Origin: Micromonospora sp. MH99 | GTDB lineage: Bacteria; Actinomycetota; Actinomycetes; Mycobacteriales; Micromonosporaceae | Length of the DNA: 64,000 nt | Direction: 5' to 3' | Assembly: GCF_021442385.1 (NCBI RefSeq) | Contig: NZ_MUZA01000007.1 | Span: 62,001-126,000, forward strand | Shown here: piece after piece, positions 37,570 through 45,363 of the stretch | Layout: each line of letters begins with the position of its first letter | Position numbering within the stretch: position 1 is the first letter of the stretch | Notes under the pieces: model-generated | Told to the model about the DNA's origin: nothing | Seen by the model: the letters and a program-made list of their open reading frames with translations, nothing else | Database searches by the model: none | Program-made: the position numbers and the translations under genes

Positions 37570-37770
37570 GGCGGCCGAGCCCTTCGAGGTACGCGAAAAA
37601 CCGGTGGAGTGGCGGCGCTCTCGCCGTTAGCGTCCTGCCTCAACCTGTCGTCGAGGCGAGGACGTTCCGTTGTACACCCTGTGAGACCTCCCGAGCGCTG
37701 ATACGCGCGTCGCGCCTGTGCGCCGCGCTCCTTTTTGCTGCGGACTTCTCACTGAAACCGGTGTACCTCT

Positions 37771-38319
37771 GTGCTCTCACAATGGGCCGTCGTGCCCACC
37801 TGCCTGCCCATCATTCGCCGCCGTTGCCACGTGTGCGCGTCCCCGCACCTCCGGCCGAGCGGCAAATTCCGCGTCAACGCCAACAACAAGCTCATCGACA
37901 TCTGGCTCCTCGCCCTCTGCACCGGGTGCGGGGACACGGTGAAGCTCACGGTCCTGGAACGGACGACGGTCCGCACCATCCGACCTGAGCTGCTCGACCA
38001 ACTGCACAACAACGACAGTCGCCTGATCGCCGAACTGCTTCAGGATCCGACCGTGCAGCGTCGCAATCGATTCGTCCTGGACTGGGACGGCCGCTGGCGT
38101 CTCGACACCAACGGATCGGCGCACCTGGACCGCGAGATGGTCGACGTCTCGGTCCGCTTCGGCGCACGAATCCCGGTCCGGCCCGCGCGACTGATCGCCG
38201 AGGGCTTCGGTCTCTCCCGAGCCGAGGTCGACAGGCTGAGCGAGGAGGGGAAGATCGTTTCGACGGTTCGCCTGAGCGGCAAGCTCTCCGGCGACTTCAC
38301 CTTCACGTTCAAGCGCTGA
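37771..38319 (+). CDS. DUF1062 protein with CxxC zinc-like knuckles
   Basis: A 182-aa DUF1062 protein. The N-terminus has two Cys pairs, CHVC (about residues 19-22) and CTGCG (about 50-54), bracketing SGKFRVNANNKLIDIWLL, which is the family core. The C-terminal half ends LTFTFKR-like (GDFTFTFKR). It is probably a cytosolic zinc-binding protein of unknown role. GTG at 37771 is the only start that includes the Cys pair with little extra; no convincing ribosome site is seen. A perfect hairpin follows. Confidence 0.85.
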   Translation: MLSQWAVVPTCLPIIRRRCHVCASPHLRPSGKFRVNANNKLIDIWLLALCTGCGDTVKLTVLERTTVRTIRPELLDQLHNNDSRLIAELLQDPTVQRRNRFVLDWDGRWRLDTNGSAHLDREMVDVSVRFGARIPVRPARLIAEGFGLSRAEVDRLSEEGKIVSTVRLSGKLSGDFTFTFKR

Positions 38320-38336
38320 GCCCGTCTCGGAGCACG

Positions 38337-38370
38337 GGGCCTGTCCGGTTTTTGGGTGCCGGACAGGCCC
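38337..38370. terminator. Bidirectional hairpin
   Basis: A perfect 12-bp stem (GGGCCTGTCCGG / CCGGACAGGCCC) encloses a T-rich 10-nt loop. It separates DUF1062 from the convergent 52-aa gene, whose stop codon it abuts. Confidence 0.85.
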
Positions 38371-38528
38371 TACTCCGGTTCCTGCTCGGAGGGGGCGTCG
38401 TCCGGCACGCGGGCGTCGTCGTCGGTCAGCGCGTCGTCCGACGAGGCGGCGAGGTCGGCGAGCCGGCGCTCGGCCTCCCGGATCTCCTCGTCGAGCCTGG
38501 GGTTCTCCTCGTCGGGACCCTGCGACAT
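38370..38528 (-). CDS. Small acidic 52-aa protein, stress-type promoter
   Basis: The product (MSQGPDEENPRLDEEIREAE...DDAPSEQEPE) is strongly acidic with one helical central stretch (LDEEIREAERRLADLAAS). It starts MSQ like the 56-aa protein at 1373-1543, but there is no clear homology. The ATG has a GGAGG ribosome site at ideal spacing. A GTGT-N15-GGGTAC promoter lies about 27 nt further upstream, the same geometry as for the 56-aa gene. No named family. Confidence 0.7.
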   Translation of the reverse strand: MSQGPDEENPRLDEEIREAERRLADLAASSDDALTDDDARVPDDAPSEQEPE

Positions 38529-38561
38529 GGGCGACCTCCATCGGGCGCGGACCGCCCCCGT

Positions 38562-38586
38562 GTACCCGGCCTGCCGCGGGGAACAC
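38562..38586 (-). promoter_or_regulatory. SigB/SigF-like promoter GTGT-N15-GGGTAC
   Basis: On the minus strand, GTGT (38586-38583) and GGGTAC (38567-38562) are 15 nt apart. This is a full match to GNNT-N14-16-GGGTAC. Confidence 0.6.
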
Positions 38587-38779
38587 GGAAAGCGCTCGGC
38601 GGACCCGGCCACCGGCCGTTCCACTCCGGCGATGGTGCGGTATCCGAGCGTCCCGTTGCCGCCAGATCGGCGACGTGGGGGTGGATCGTGACGGTCGGGG
38701 GGTGAGTCGAACACCGGGCGGGCCGGGGAGCGCACCGGGCGGGAGCCCAGGAGCGTTGCCGGCCCGGCCCGGTGCCGGA

Positions 38780-39001
38780 TCAGCGCTGCTTCAGCTCGCG
38801 CCAGGATGGGTGCGTACCGCGCCAGGCGTCGGCGAGGATGGCCGCCGAGGCCCGGCTGGGGCACTGCTGCACCCGCTCACGACCCGACGCCCCACCGATC
38901 TGGGCGCGGACCTCCCAACCCTGCCCGTCAGTACGGATATACACGTCCCGGCGCCCGCGCGGGGTCGTGTCACCGTTCCACCAGTGTTCCTCCACCTTCA
39001 T
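38780..39001 (-). CDS. Small 73-aa actinobacterial hypothetical protein
   Basis: The protein (MKVEEHWWNGDTTPRGRRDVYI...) resembles short actinobacterial proteins with WWNGxTTPxGRRDVY and a closing ADAWRG...WREL. No enzymatic motif is visible. The start at ATG 39001 is supported by TACGGT exactly 6 nt upstream (leaderless). Upstream sequence to about 39100 is markedly AT-rich compared with the window, marking the promoter area. Confidence 0.65.
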   Translation of the reverse strand: MKVEEHWWNGDTTPRGRRDVYIRTDGQGWEVRAQIGGASGRERVQQCPSRASAAILADAWRGTHPSWRELKQR

Positions 39002-39007
39002 TCGCCG

Positions 39008-39013
39008 ACCGTA
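39008..39013 (-). promoter_or_regulatory. -10 element TACGGT for a leaderless start
   Basis: TACGGT on the minus strand is followed by CGGCGA and ATG. It lies in an AT-rich island (39010-39085). Confidence 0.55.
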
Positions 39014-39100
39014 TAGCAATTTTCGTGCTGGGGGTACGGCGCAGGTGAGCATATACCGCATTAATAGCCGCAACTCAGACACAGTTCCACCTGTGCGGGC

Positions 39101-39136
39101 GACGGGGAGGAACCGCATCGGCGATTCCTCCCCGTC
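39101..39136 (-). terminator. Hairpin after the repeat-linker SGNH hydrolase gene
   Basis: A perfect 12-bp stem (GACGGGGAGGAA / TTCCTCCCCGTC) with a 12-nt loop starts 24 nt past the stop of the minus-strand gene. Confidence 0.8.
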
Positions 39137-39159
39137 CTGAGCGATGAATCAGGCCCCCG

Positions 39160-41175
39160 TCACATACCGCTGAGCACGCCAGCCAGGGTGCTGGCCAACT
39201 TGTCCTGCCCAGAGGGACTGGGATGCGGCGACCCACCCTCTGCGGTGATCTGGATGTCACCCGGAGTGAACGGTGGCGCGAACGCCACCCGCACGGCCGG
39301 ATCGAACGGGACTCCGAGCTGGATGGCCCAGTTGAGGTCGCTGATCACACCCCGCACGGTGCCCACCCAGAGCGGATCGATGAGCGGTTGCAGCGTCGAC
39401 ACCGGCGCCGAGGGCAGGTAGGACTGCAATCCGGTGGGCAGCAGCGACTTGAGCTTGGCCCAGCCGTACTGGCCGACGTCGATGTTCGCCGGGGTGATGT
39501 CGTAGTACAGCATCCACACCACCTTGTCCGCGCCGGCGCCCAGCAGGGAGTTGACGATGGTGGTGGCGTCTGCGGTGATGCCGGCGTACTGCGCGGGGCC
39601 GTTGTAACGCGGCACCCCGATGTTGATGTAGTAGTCCTCGCCGACCGGCAGGTCGAGCCAGAAGTTGCAACCACCGCCGTTGGTGACGATGCCCTGCTTG
39701 CCGCCGACGGCCGCCCACTCGAAGCGGAACACGCCGTACGGGTCCAGGGCCTCTGCCGCGAACTCCAGGCCCCGGCACATGCCCAACCGGGTCAGGACGG
39801 TGGTCCAGTTGGTGTTGTTCACCCCACCGGTTGTGGCGTGGTACGCGTTGTGCCCGTCCGCCTTGGCCTTGGCGATGCGCGCGGTGGCGAGGCCGAGCGG
39901 GCTGGCCACGCGCCCCCATCCGTTGCCGCAGGCGTCGGGGCCGGCGCGACCGGCGATGATGTCGCCGGTGCCGTATCCGGTGCGCGCGTAGTTGTCGTAG
40001 TCGACGATGCTGCCGTCCATGTCGAAGTAGCGCCGGCCGTAGCTGTAGACGCCGTTGTTGCCGGGCATCCCCCGGTCGTCGAACGAGGTCATCGGGCAGC
40101 CGGGCCCCACGCCGAAGCCGAACTGGTGGTGCGACGAGCTGATCGAGTCCCCGGTGAGGGTCAGGACCGTGTCGTCCTCGACGGTCTGCACCTCCCGGCA
40201 GCGGATACGGTCCTTGTTCGCGTCCACCAGTGTGGGGTTGCCGTTGACCTGTGGGCAGCCGGTCGGCGGCGGGGGCGGCGGCGAGGTCGGCCCGCCGGTG
40301 GGCCAGGGCGGCCCGTCGGTTGGGTCAGGCGGGTTGCTGGGTGACGACGAGCCGCTGGGTGAGGCGCTGCCCGACGGCGACGAGCTATCCGACGGAGACG
40401 CGCTGCCCGAGGGCGACGCGCTGCCCGACGGGGATGAGCTACCCGACGGAGACGCGCTACCCGAGGGCGATGCGCTACCCGAGGGGGACGAGCTGCCCGA
40501 GGGCGACGCGCTGCCCGAGGGCGACGCGCTGCCCGAGGGCGACGCGCTACCCGACGGGGATGAGCTACCCGAGGGAGACGCGCTACCCGAGGGAGACGAA
40601 CTGCCCGACGGGGATGAGCTGCCCGACGGGGACGCGCTCCCGGAGGGGGACGCGCTGCCCGAGGGGCAGGGCGAGCCGGTGGGCGACGCCGTTGAGGAGG
40701 GTGAACCGGTGGGCGACGCCGTCGAGGTGGGGGCGGTCGCGGTCGCGGCGGGAGCCCGCTGCGCGACCGGCTGGGCCGTCACCGGAGGCCGGGTCTGCCG
40801 GGTCGGTGTCGCCGACGTCGAGGCCGACGGCGAACCGCTCGGGTCCGGGCAGTCGGCGGCGGCAGCCGCGTTCTGGGTACGGATCTGCGCGAGCCGCGCC
40901 TCGACCTCCACCGGAAGTTTCGCGCCCGGCTTGACGCACGGATCGAGCAGCCAGGTCGTGCCCTCCAGCTCCCGGGTGCAGGGCGGCGCGTCGTACGAGA
41001 CCGCGGCGGGTGTGGCGCTCACCGGGGTGGGCGAGGCGCCGCCGGCTGCGGGAGCGACGACCGCGGTGACCGTGGCGACCGCCACCGCCACCGTGGCGAC
41101 GAACAGAACATTGTGGACGTGGAACGACCTGGTGGGTCGCCGTCCCGGTGGTCCGCTTGGATCCAGTTGGCTCAT
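39160..41175 (-). CDS. Membrane-anchored SGNH hydrolase with Pro/Ser repeat linker
   Basis: A 671-aa exported protein. A membrane or signal segment is at about 22-45 (HNVLFVATVAVAVATVTAVVA). A Cys-containing region follows, then 18 tandem hexapeptides of the type S(A/S)SPSG (about residues 174-281) and a Pro-rich spacer. The catalytic domain (about 320-671) has LTGDSISSSHHQFGFG (SGNH block I) and a closing PHPSPSGQDKLA with the His of block V. Several Cys and many Asn/Tyr point to a secreted hydrolase held away from the cell by the repeat stalk. Substrate unknown. ATG follows GGAGGAC. Confidence 0.82.
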   Translation of the reverse strand: MSQLDPSGPPGRRPTRSFHVHNVLFVATVAVAVATVTAVVAPAAGGASPTPVSATPAAVSYDAPPCTRELEGTTWLLDPCVKPGAKLPVEVEARLAQIRTQNAAAAADCPDPSGSPSASTSATPTRQTRPPVTAQPVAQRAPAATATAPTSTASPTGSPSSTASPTGSPCPSGSASPSGSASPSGSSSPSGSSSPSGSASPSGSSSPSGSASPSGSASPSGSASPSGSSSPSGSASPSGSASPSGSSSPSGSASPSGSASPSDSSSPSGSASPSGSSSPSNPPDPTDGPPWPTGGPTSPPPPPPTGCPQVNGNPTLVDANKDRIRCREVQTVEDDTVLTLTGDSISSSHHQFGFGVGPGCPMTSFDDRGMPGNNGVYSYGRRYFDMDGSIVDYDNYARTGYGTGDIIAGRAGPDACGNGWGRVASPLGLATARIAKAKADGHNAYHATTGGVNNTNWTTVLTRLGMCRGLEFAAEALDPYGVFRFEWAAVGGKQGIVTNGGGCNFWLDLPVGEDYYINIGVPRYNGPAQYAGITADATTIVNSLLGAGADKVVWMLYYDITPANIDVGQYGWAKLKSLLPTGLQSYLPSAPVSTLQPLIDPLWVGTVRGVISDLNWAIQLGVPFDPAVRVAFAPPFTPGDIQITAEGGSPHPSPSGQDKLASTLAGVLSGM
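40333..40656. repeat. 18 tandem 18-bp units encoding S(A/S)SPSG
   Basis: The units are near-identical 18-mers within the SGNH gene, differing mostly at third positions and at Ala/Ser. One Asp-bearing (SPSD) and one Asn-bearing (SPSN) variant occur near the 3' end of the coding tract. Such tracts can expand or contract by slippage. Confidence 0.95.
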
Positions 41176-41210
41176 GCCGTCCTCCAGGGACTGAGTGCAC
41201 CGGTAGGTGT

Positions 41211-41241
41211 GTTACCGCACGGTAGAAAGGTGTGCGGTAAC
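41211..41241. promoter_or_regulatory. Inverted repeat GTTACCGCAC / GTGCGGTAAC
   Basis: A perfect 10-bp inverted repeat with an 11-nt spacer lies 36 nt before the SGNH start and 19 nt after the LAL regulator stop. CGGTAG is repeated on both sides and inside the spacer. It could be an operator for the SGNH gene or a terminator of the LAL gene. Confidence 0.5.
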
Positions 41242-41259
41242 CCGGTAGATCAGTCGCCC

Positions 41260-43938
41260 TTACCTACTGTCGAGGCTGGATCGCTCGCGGTGACCCGCCG
41301 CCCGTACGTCCGGCCGCTCGTGGCCGAGCACGACTGCCAGCTCCCGGCGGTTGCGCACGCCCAGTTTGGTGAAGACGCGGGCCAGGTTGTTGTTGACGGT
41401 GTTGACCGACAACCCGAGTCGGTCGGCGATGCTGCGGCTGGACAGGTCGACCGCGAGCAGCGCGACGTCCCGTTCGCGGCGGGTCAGCGTCGCCTGCTCC
41501 GCGCCCGGAGCGGTAGCGGCGAGCAGTGGTGTGCGTACGCCGTGGCAGGCACGGGCCAGCGTCGCCGCTCGCTGCGCCACCGCCAGCCGGGGTCGACCAC
41601 GGCGGGCGTACGCCCGGGCGGCGGCGCCCAGCGCCTCGGCGGCGAGCAGGGTGTGGCCCCGGACGACGAGGTCGTCCACGGCCGCCTCCAGGGTCGGCCC
41701 GTCGTCGCGGAGCAGACCGTCGGCAGCGGTGGCGAGGGTCGACGCGAGCCCGCCGAGCCGGTCCGCGAGGGCGGTCAGCCGGTCCCGCACCGGCTCCGGT
41801 GCGCCCAGCCGCGCGCACTCGTAGAGCGCCACCGCCTCGATCGTGGGCTGCTCGCTGCCCCGGGCCAGGTCGGCGGCATTCCGGGCGGTGCGGATGGCGG
41901 CGGTGAGATCCCCCTCGGCCACCTGCACCCAGGCGCGGTTCAGCTCCACCCACGGGTGGAAGATCCGGTTCGCGGTCCGCTCCCGCGCGTCCGCCGCGGC
42001 CAGCCAGCGGCGGGCGCCGGGCAGGTCGCCGGCCAGGGCACGGACGCCGGCCAGCTCGGCCCAGTACGTCCGCACCAGGTGGTACTGGTCGTTCTCCTCG
42101 ACCAGGGCGACGGCCTCGCGCAGGTCGGCTTCGGCGCCGTCGAGCTGCCCCTGCGACTTGGCGATGATCCCCCGGAACCCGGCCCACACGGCGACCATCC
42201 CCCGCGCGTCGCTGGCCACCGCCGCGCGGTAGCCCTCGTCGGCCAGCTCGACGGCACCGGCCAGCTCGCCGGCGGCGTACCGGGCGTAGCAGAGCCCCAG
42301 CCCGACCTGCGCCTCGTTCCAGGGCAGGTGCTCGGGCTCGGCGGCGAGCACCGCCCGGCCCTTGTGGGCCAGCTCCGCCGCGAGCCCGAGCCGGCCGAGC
42401 ATCCCGGCCGCCGAGGCGGCGCCCATTGTCGCCCAACTGGCCGCCCGCACGCCGGTGTCGGCCCGGGCCAGCACGGCCTGGCCCACCGCCAGCGCCGCCT
42501 CGCAGCGGCCGTCGTAGAACAGCACCCACGACCGGGTGGCCTCGGCCAGGTCGTACCCGGGCGAGCCCGCCGGCACCATCCGCAGCGTCTCGTGCGCCTC
42601 GTCGATCCGGTCCAGACCCCAGTAGAGCAGCCCGGCCCGGGTGATCGCCCAGATGGCGAGGTGTTTGCTGCCCGGCGGCGGCGCCGGTGGCAGCATGTCG
42701 AACGCCTCCTGGCTGCGCGCCTGGTACTGCAGCACCCGGGCCAGCAGCCACTGCGCCTCCCAGCCCTGCCCGGCGTCGTACGCCGTGCGGGCCAGCCGCT
42801 CGGCCAGGTCGATGTCGAACCGGTCGATGGCCTGCCGCGCGGCGGCCAGCGCGATGCCCGGATGCCGGACGCTGCCCGAGCGCAGTTGCCACACGCCGGC
42901 GACCAGCGCGTCGTCGCGGCGGCGCAGCGGCATGCTCGCCAGCACGTCGGCGAGCTGCCCGAAGACGGTGCGCGACCGGCTGGCGGGCATGCTCGCGCGC
43001 AGCGCCTCGCCGTAGAGCGGATGGGCCATCCGCAGCGCGGTCCGCGCGCCGGAGCGCTCCGCGACCACCATGCCGCTGCGCTCGGCCGCCTCGATGGCGG
43101 CCGGATCGACGAACCGTTCCAGCAGGGCGAGCGAGAGCGGTTCACCGCAGGCGACCACCTCCAGCACCTGACGGGCTGCCGGTTCCAGGGCACGCTGCCG
43201 GGCGCTGACCAGCTCGGCCAGCCGAGGGCTGCCCGACGCGGTGCCGCGCCACCGCCAGACGCCTCGCGACTCCCGCAGCCCGCCGGTGTCCAGCGCGTCG
43301 GCCAGCAGCTCCCGCAGCAGCAGCGGGTTGCCGTCGGCGAGCTGGCGCAGCCGGCGGCGGCTGAGGGCGTCGAGCGGCCCCGGCGCCGCCTCGTCGAGCA
43401 GGTGGTCCACGGCGGTGGCGGGCAGGGGGCGTACCTCCAGCCGCCGGCCCGAGCCGGTCCACAGTGAGGTGAGAGCGTCGGAGAGTGGTTCACCCGCGCG
43501 GACCGTCGCCACCGCCACCGCCAGGCCGTGTACGGCGAGTTGGTGCAGCAGCCCGGCGGACGGTTCGTCGAGCAGGTGCGCGTCGTCGATGCCGATCATG
43601 ACAGGGCGCCCGGCGCTGCGGCGGGCGAAGTCGCGCTCCACCGTGACGACCAGGCCCATCGGGTCGACGCGCGGTCGATTGGGCGCGGGAATGAGGTGGG
43701 AGACCGCCCCGAACGGGATGGAGCGGGCCGCGCCGGTCGCGGAGACCCAGTGACACTCCACGCCGTTCTCGGCGGCCCGCGCCAGCGCCTCGCGCAACAG
43801 CCGCGTCTTGCCCACCCCGGCGTCGCCGACCAGCACCAGGCCGGGCGCCCGCGCCGACACGACGTCCTCGATGGTCTTCAGCTCGTCGTCGCGGCCGACG
43901 AGTGTCCATTCGCCACGTCCCGACATGCCGACCGTCAC
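41260..43938 (-). CDS. LAL-type LuxR regulator with AAA ATPase domain
   Basis: An 892-aa large ATP-binding regulator of the LuxR family. Walker A is VGDAGVGKTRLL (about residues 38-45) and Walker B lies in VMIGIDDAHLLDEPSAG. A long helical repeat region fills the centre. The LuxR helix-turn-helix closes it (LTRRERDVALLAVDLSSRSIADRLGLSVNTVNNNLARVFTKLGV). GTG at 43938 has GAGGG just upstream; an internal ATG at 43926 is possible. A 14-bp perfect palindrome upstream may be its operator. The nearest possible target is the SGNH hydrolase gene downstream on the same strand. Confidence 0.9.
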   Translation of the reverse strand: MTVGMSGRGEWTLVGRDDELKTIEDVVSARAPGLVLVGDAGVGKTRLLREALARAAENGVECHWVSATGAARSIPFGAVSHLIPAPNRPRVDPMGLVVTVERDFARRSAGRPVMIGIDDAHLLDEPSAGLLHQLAVHGLAVAVATVRAGEPLSDALTSLWTGSGRRLEVRPLPATAVDHLLDEAAPGPLDALSRRRLRQLADGNPLLLRELLADALDTGGLRESRGVWRWRGTASGSPRLAELVSARQRALEPAARQVLEVVACGEPLSLALLERFVDPAAIEAAERSGMVVAERSGARTALRMAHPLYGEALRASMPASRSRTVFGQLADVLASMPLRRRDDALVAGVWQLRSGSVRHPGIALAAARQAIDRFDIDLAERLARTAYDAGQGWEAQWLLARVLQYQARSQEAFDMLPPAPPPGSKHLAIWAITRAGLLYWGLDRIDEAHETLRMVPAGSPGYDLAEATRSWVLFYDGRCEAALAVGQAVLARADTGVRAASWATMGAASAAGMLGRLGLAAELAHKGRAVLAAEPEHLPWNEAQVGLGLCYARYAAGELAGAVELADEGYRAAVASDARGMVAVWAGFRGIIAKSQGQLDGAEADLREAVALVEENDQYHLVRTYWAELAGVRALAGDLPGARRWLAAADARERTANRIFHPWVELNRAWVQVAEGDLTAAIRTARNAADLARGSEQPTIEAVALYECARLGAPEPVRDRLTALADRLGGLASTLATAADGLLRDDGPTLEAAVDDLVVRGHTLLAAEALGAAARAYARRGRPRLAVAQRAATLARACHGVRTPLLAATAPGAEQATLTRRERDVALLAVDLSSRSIADRLGLSVNTVNNNLARVFTKLGVRNRRELAVVLGHERPDVRAAGHRERSSLDSR

Positions 43939-43993
43939 CTCGCCCTCGGGGCAGCCCTGCCGTCCACCCTATGGGCAGTCCCGGCACTTCCGC

Positions 43994-44007
43994 TCGACAG
44001 CTGTCGA
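43994..44007. promoter_or_regulatory. Perfect 14-bp palindrome TCGACAGCTGTCGA
   Basis: It lies 56-69 nt upstream of the LAL gene start on its promoter side. It is a candidate operator for self-regulation. Confidence 0.4.
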
Positions 44008-44039
44008 TGGCCGGCAGGGGCCTTACCGGAGGCGGTCGC

Positions 44040-45143
44040 TCACCCCTGCGCGGTGAGCAGGTAGTCGTCGGCCTCCGGGCTCCACCGCAGGTCGACCGCG
44101 CCGCTGGTGGCGGCGGCCTTGCAGAACTGCAGGAAGCTGCGGTAGCCGAGCTTCTTCTCGCTGAAGTCGGGGCGGGCCCGGCGCAGCTGGTTCTTCAGAC
44201 CGGAGAGCGCGACCGGATTCCCGGCGCTGCCGAGCTCACCCACCACGCCCCGGAGCAGCCCGAAGGCGACCTCCCGGTCGCCGTGCTCGGGCAGGGACAC
44301 CTCGGGGTCGCCCTTCGCGGGCCCCTCGGCCAGGTCGATCACGTTGTGCTCGGCGAGGTGGCGCAGCAGCTCACCGAAGGTACGGAAGCCGTAGTCGGAC
44401 TCGCTGAACGTCGGGTCCTTGCGCAGCAGGGTGCGCTTGAGCCGGGAGGCGGTCACCTCGCCGCTCGCGCTGCCCTGCAACCCGGCCACCGTCTGGGCCA
44501 CCTGTACGGCGAGGGCGTCCACGTCCCGGCCGGGCTCCTCACCCGCCGGCCGCCCCTCGGCCTCCTGCTCGTGTTCCTGTTCGCGCTGCTGTTCCGGCTC
44601 GGGCGGACGCTGGTCGGGGCCGGGTTGCCGGGTCGGGCGACCGCGCCGGCTGCGGGTGGGCGGGATGTCCACACCCTCCAGCCGGTCGTAGTAGAGGAAC
44701 TCGTCGCACGCCGGGGGCAGCAGCGCCGACGTGGACCCCTCGACCCCGACGCCGATGACCCGCTTGTTCAGTTCGCGGAGCTTGTGGACCAGGGGTGTGA
44801 AGTCGCTGTCGCCGCTGCAGATGACGAAGGTGGAGATGTAGTCGCGCTCGAACGCCAGCTCGATCGCGTCGACGGCCATCTTGATGTCGGCGGCGTTCTT
44901 GCGGGACGCGCCCATGCGCTGCGGGATCTCGATGAGCTCGACGTGGGACCGGGTGAGCATCCGGCGGTCCTCGTCGAAGTACGACCAGTCGGCGTACGCC
45001 CGGCGCACCACGACCCGCCCCCGCTCGGCCAGCGCGTCGGCGATCGGCCGGAAGTCGAAGTCCGCGCCGCCACGGTGGTCGCGGGCCCCCAACGCCAGGT
45101 TCTCGTAGTCGAGGAACAGTGCGATCCGGTCTTCTTGATCCAC
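44040..45143 (-). CDS. NYN-domain ribonuclease-like protein with tandem LOTUS/OST-HTH domains
   Basis: A 367-aa protein. The N-terminal NYN/PIN-like domain (about 1-165) has conserved acidic residues: Asp12 (LFLDYENLA), Asp87/Asp92 (NAADIKMAVDAIE) and Asp112/Asp114 (ICSGDSDFTPLV), the usual Mg2+-site set of LabA/DUF88-like NYN RNases. A charged Pro/Gln/Glu linker follows (about 175-215). Two LOTUS-like winged helices close it (LLRKDPTFSESDYGFRTFGELLRHL and RARPDFSEKKLGYRSFLQFCKA). GTG is chosen because TAGGCT is 7 nt upstream. Probably an RNA-processing or surveillance nuclease. Confidence 0.88.
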   Translation of the reverse strand: MDQEDRIALFLDYENLALGARDHRGGADFDFRPIADALAERGRVVVRRAYADWSYFDEDRRMLTRSHVELIEIPQRMGASRKNAADIKMAVDAIELAFERDYISTFVICSGDSDFTPLVHKLRELNKRVIGVGVEGSTSALLPPACDEFLYYDRLEGVDIPPTRSRRGRPTRQPGPDQRPPEPEQQREQEHEQEAEGRPAGEEPGRDVDALAVQVAQTVAGLQGSASGEVTASRLKRTLLRKDPTFSESDYGFRTFGELLRHLAEHNVIDLAEGPAKGDPEVSLPEHGDREVAFGLLRGVVGELGSAGNPVALSGLKNQLRRARPDFSEKKLGYRSFLQFCKAAATSGAVDLRWSPEADDYLLTAQG

Positions 45144-45150
45144 GCGGCTC

Positions 45151-45156
45151 AGCCTA
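45151..45156 (-). promoter_or_regulatory. -10 element TAGGCT for a leaderless start
   Basis: TAGGCT on the minus strand is followed by 7 nt and the GTG of the NYN gene. Confidence 0.45.
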
Positions 45157-45363
45157 CGCCGGCCGGGGTGGTCAGGGCGCACGCGACGCGCGACACCTCA
45201 ACTCGCCAACCGTCCATTTCTTGCGGCCTGATAGTCGACTCTTTTCAATCTTCGATTGTTGTCTTGCAGTGCGATGTTCGGTGCTGCATCATGACGATCA
45301 ATGTCGGGCGTCCGGGGGAACGCCGGGCGGACCTCCACCACCACCCCACCAGGAGGATCACCG

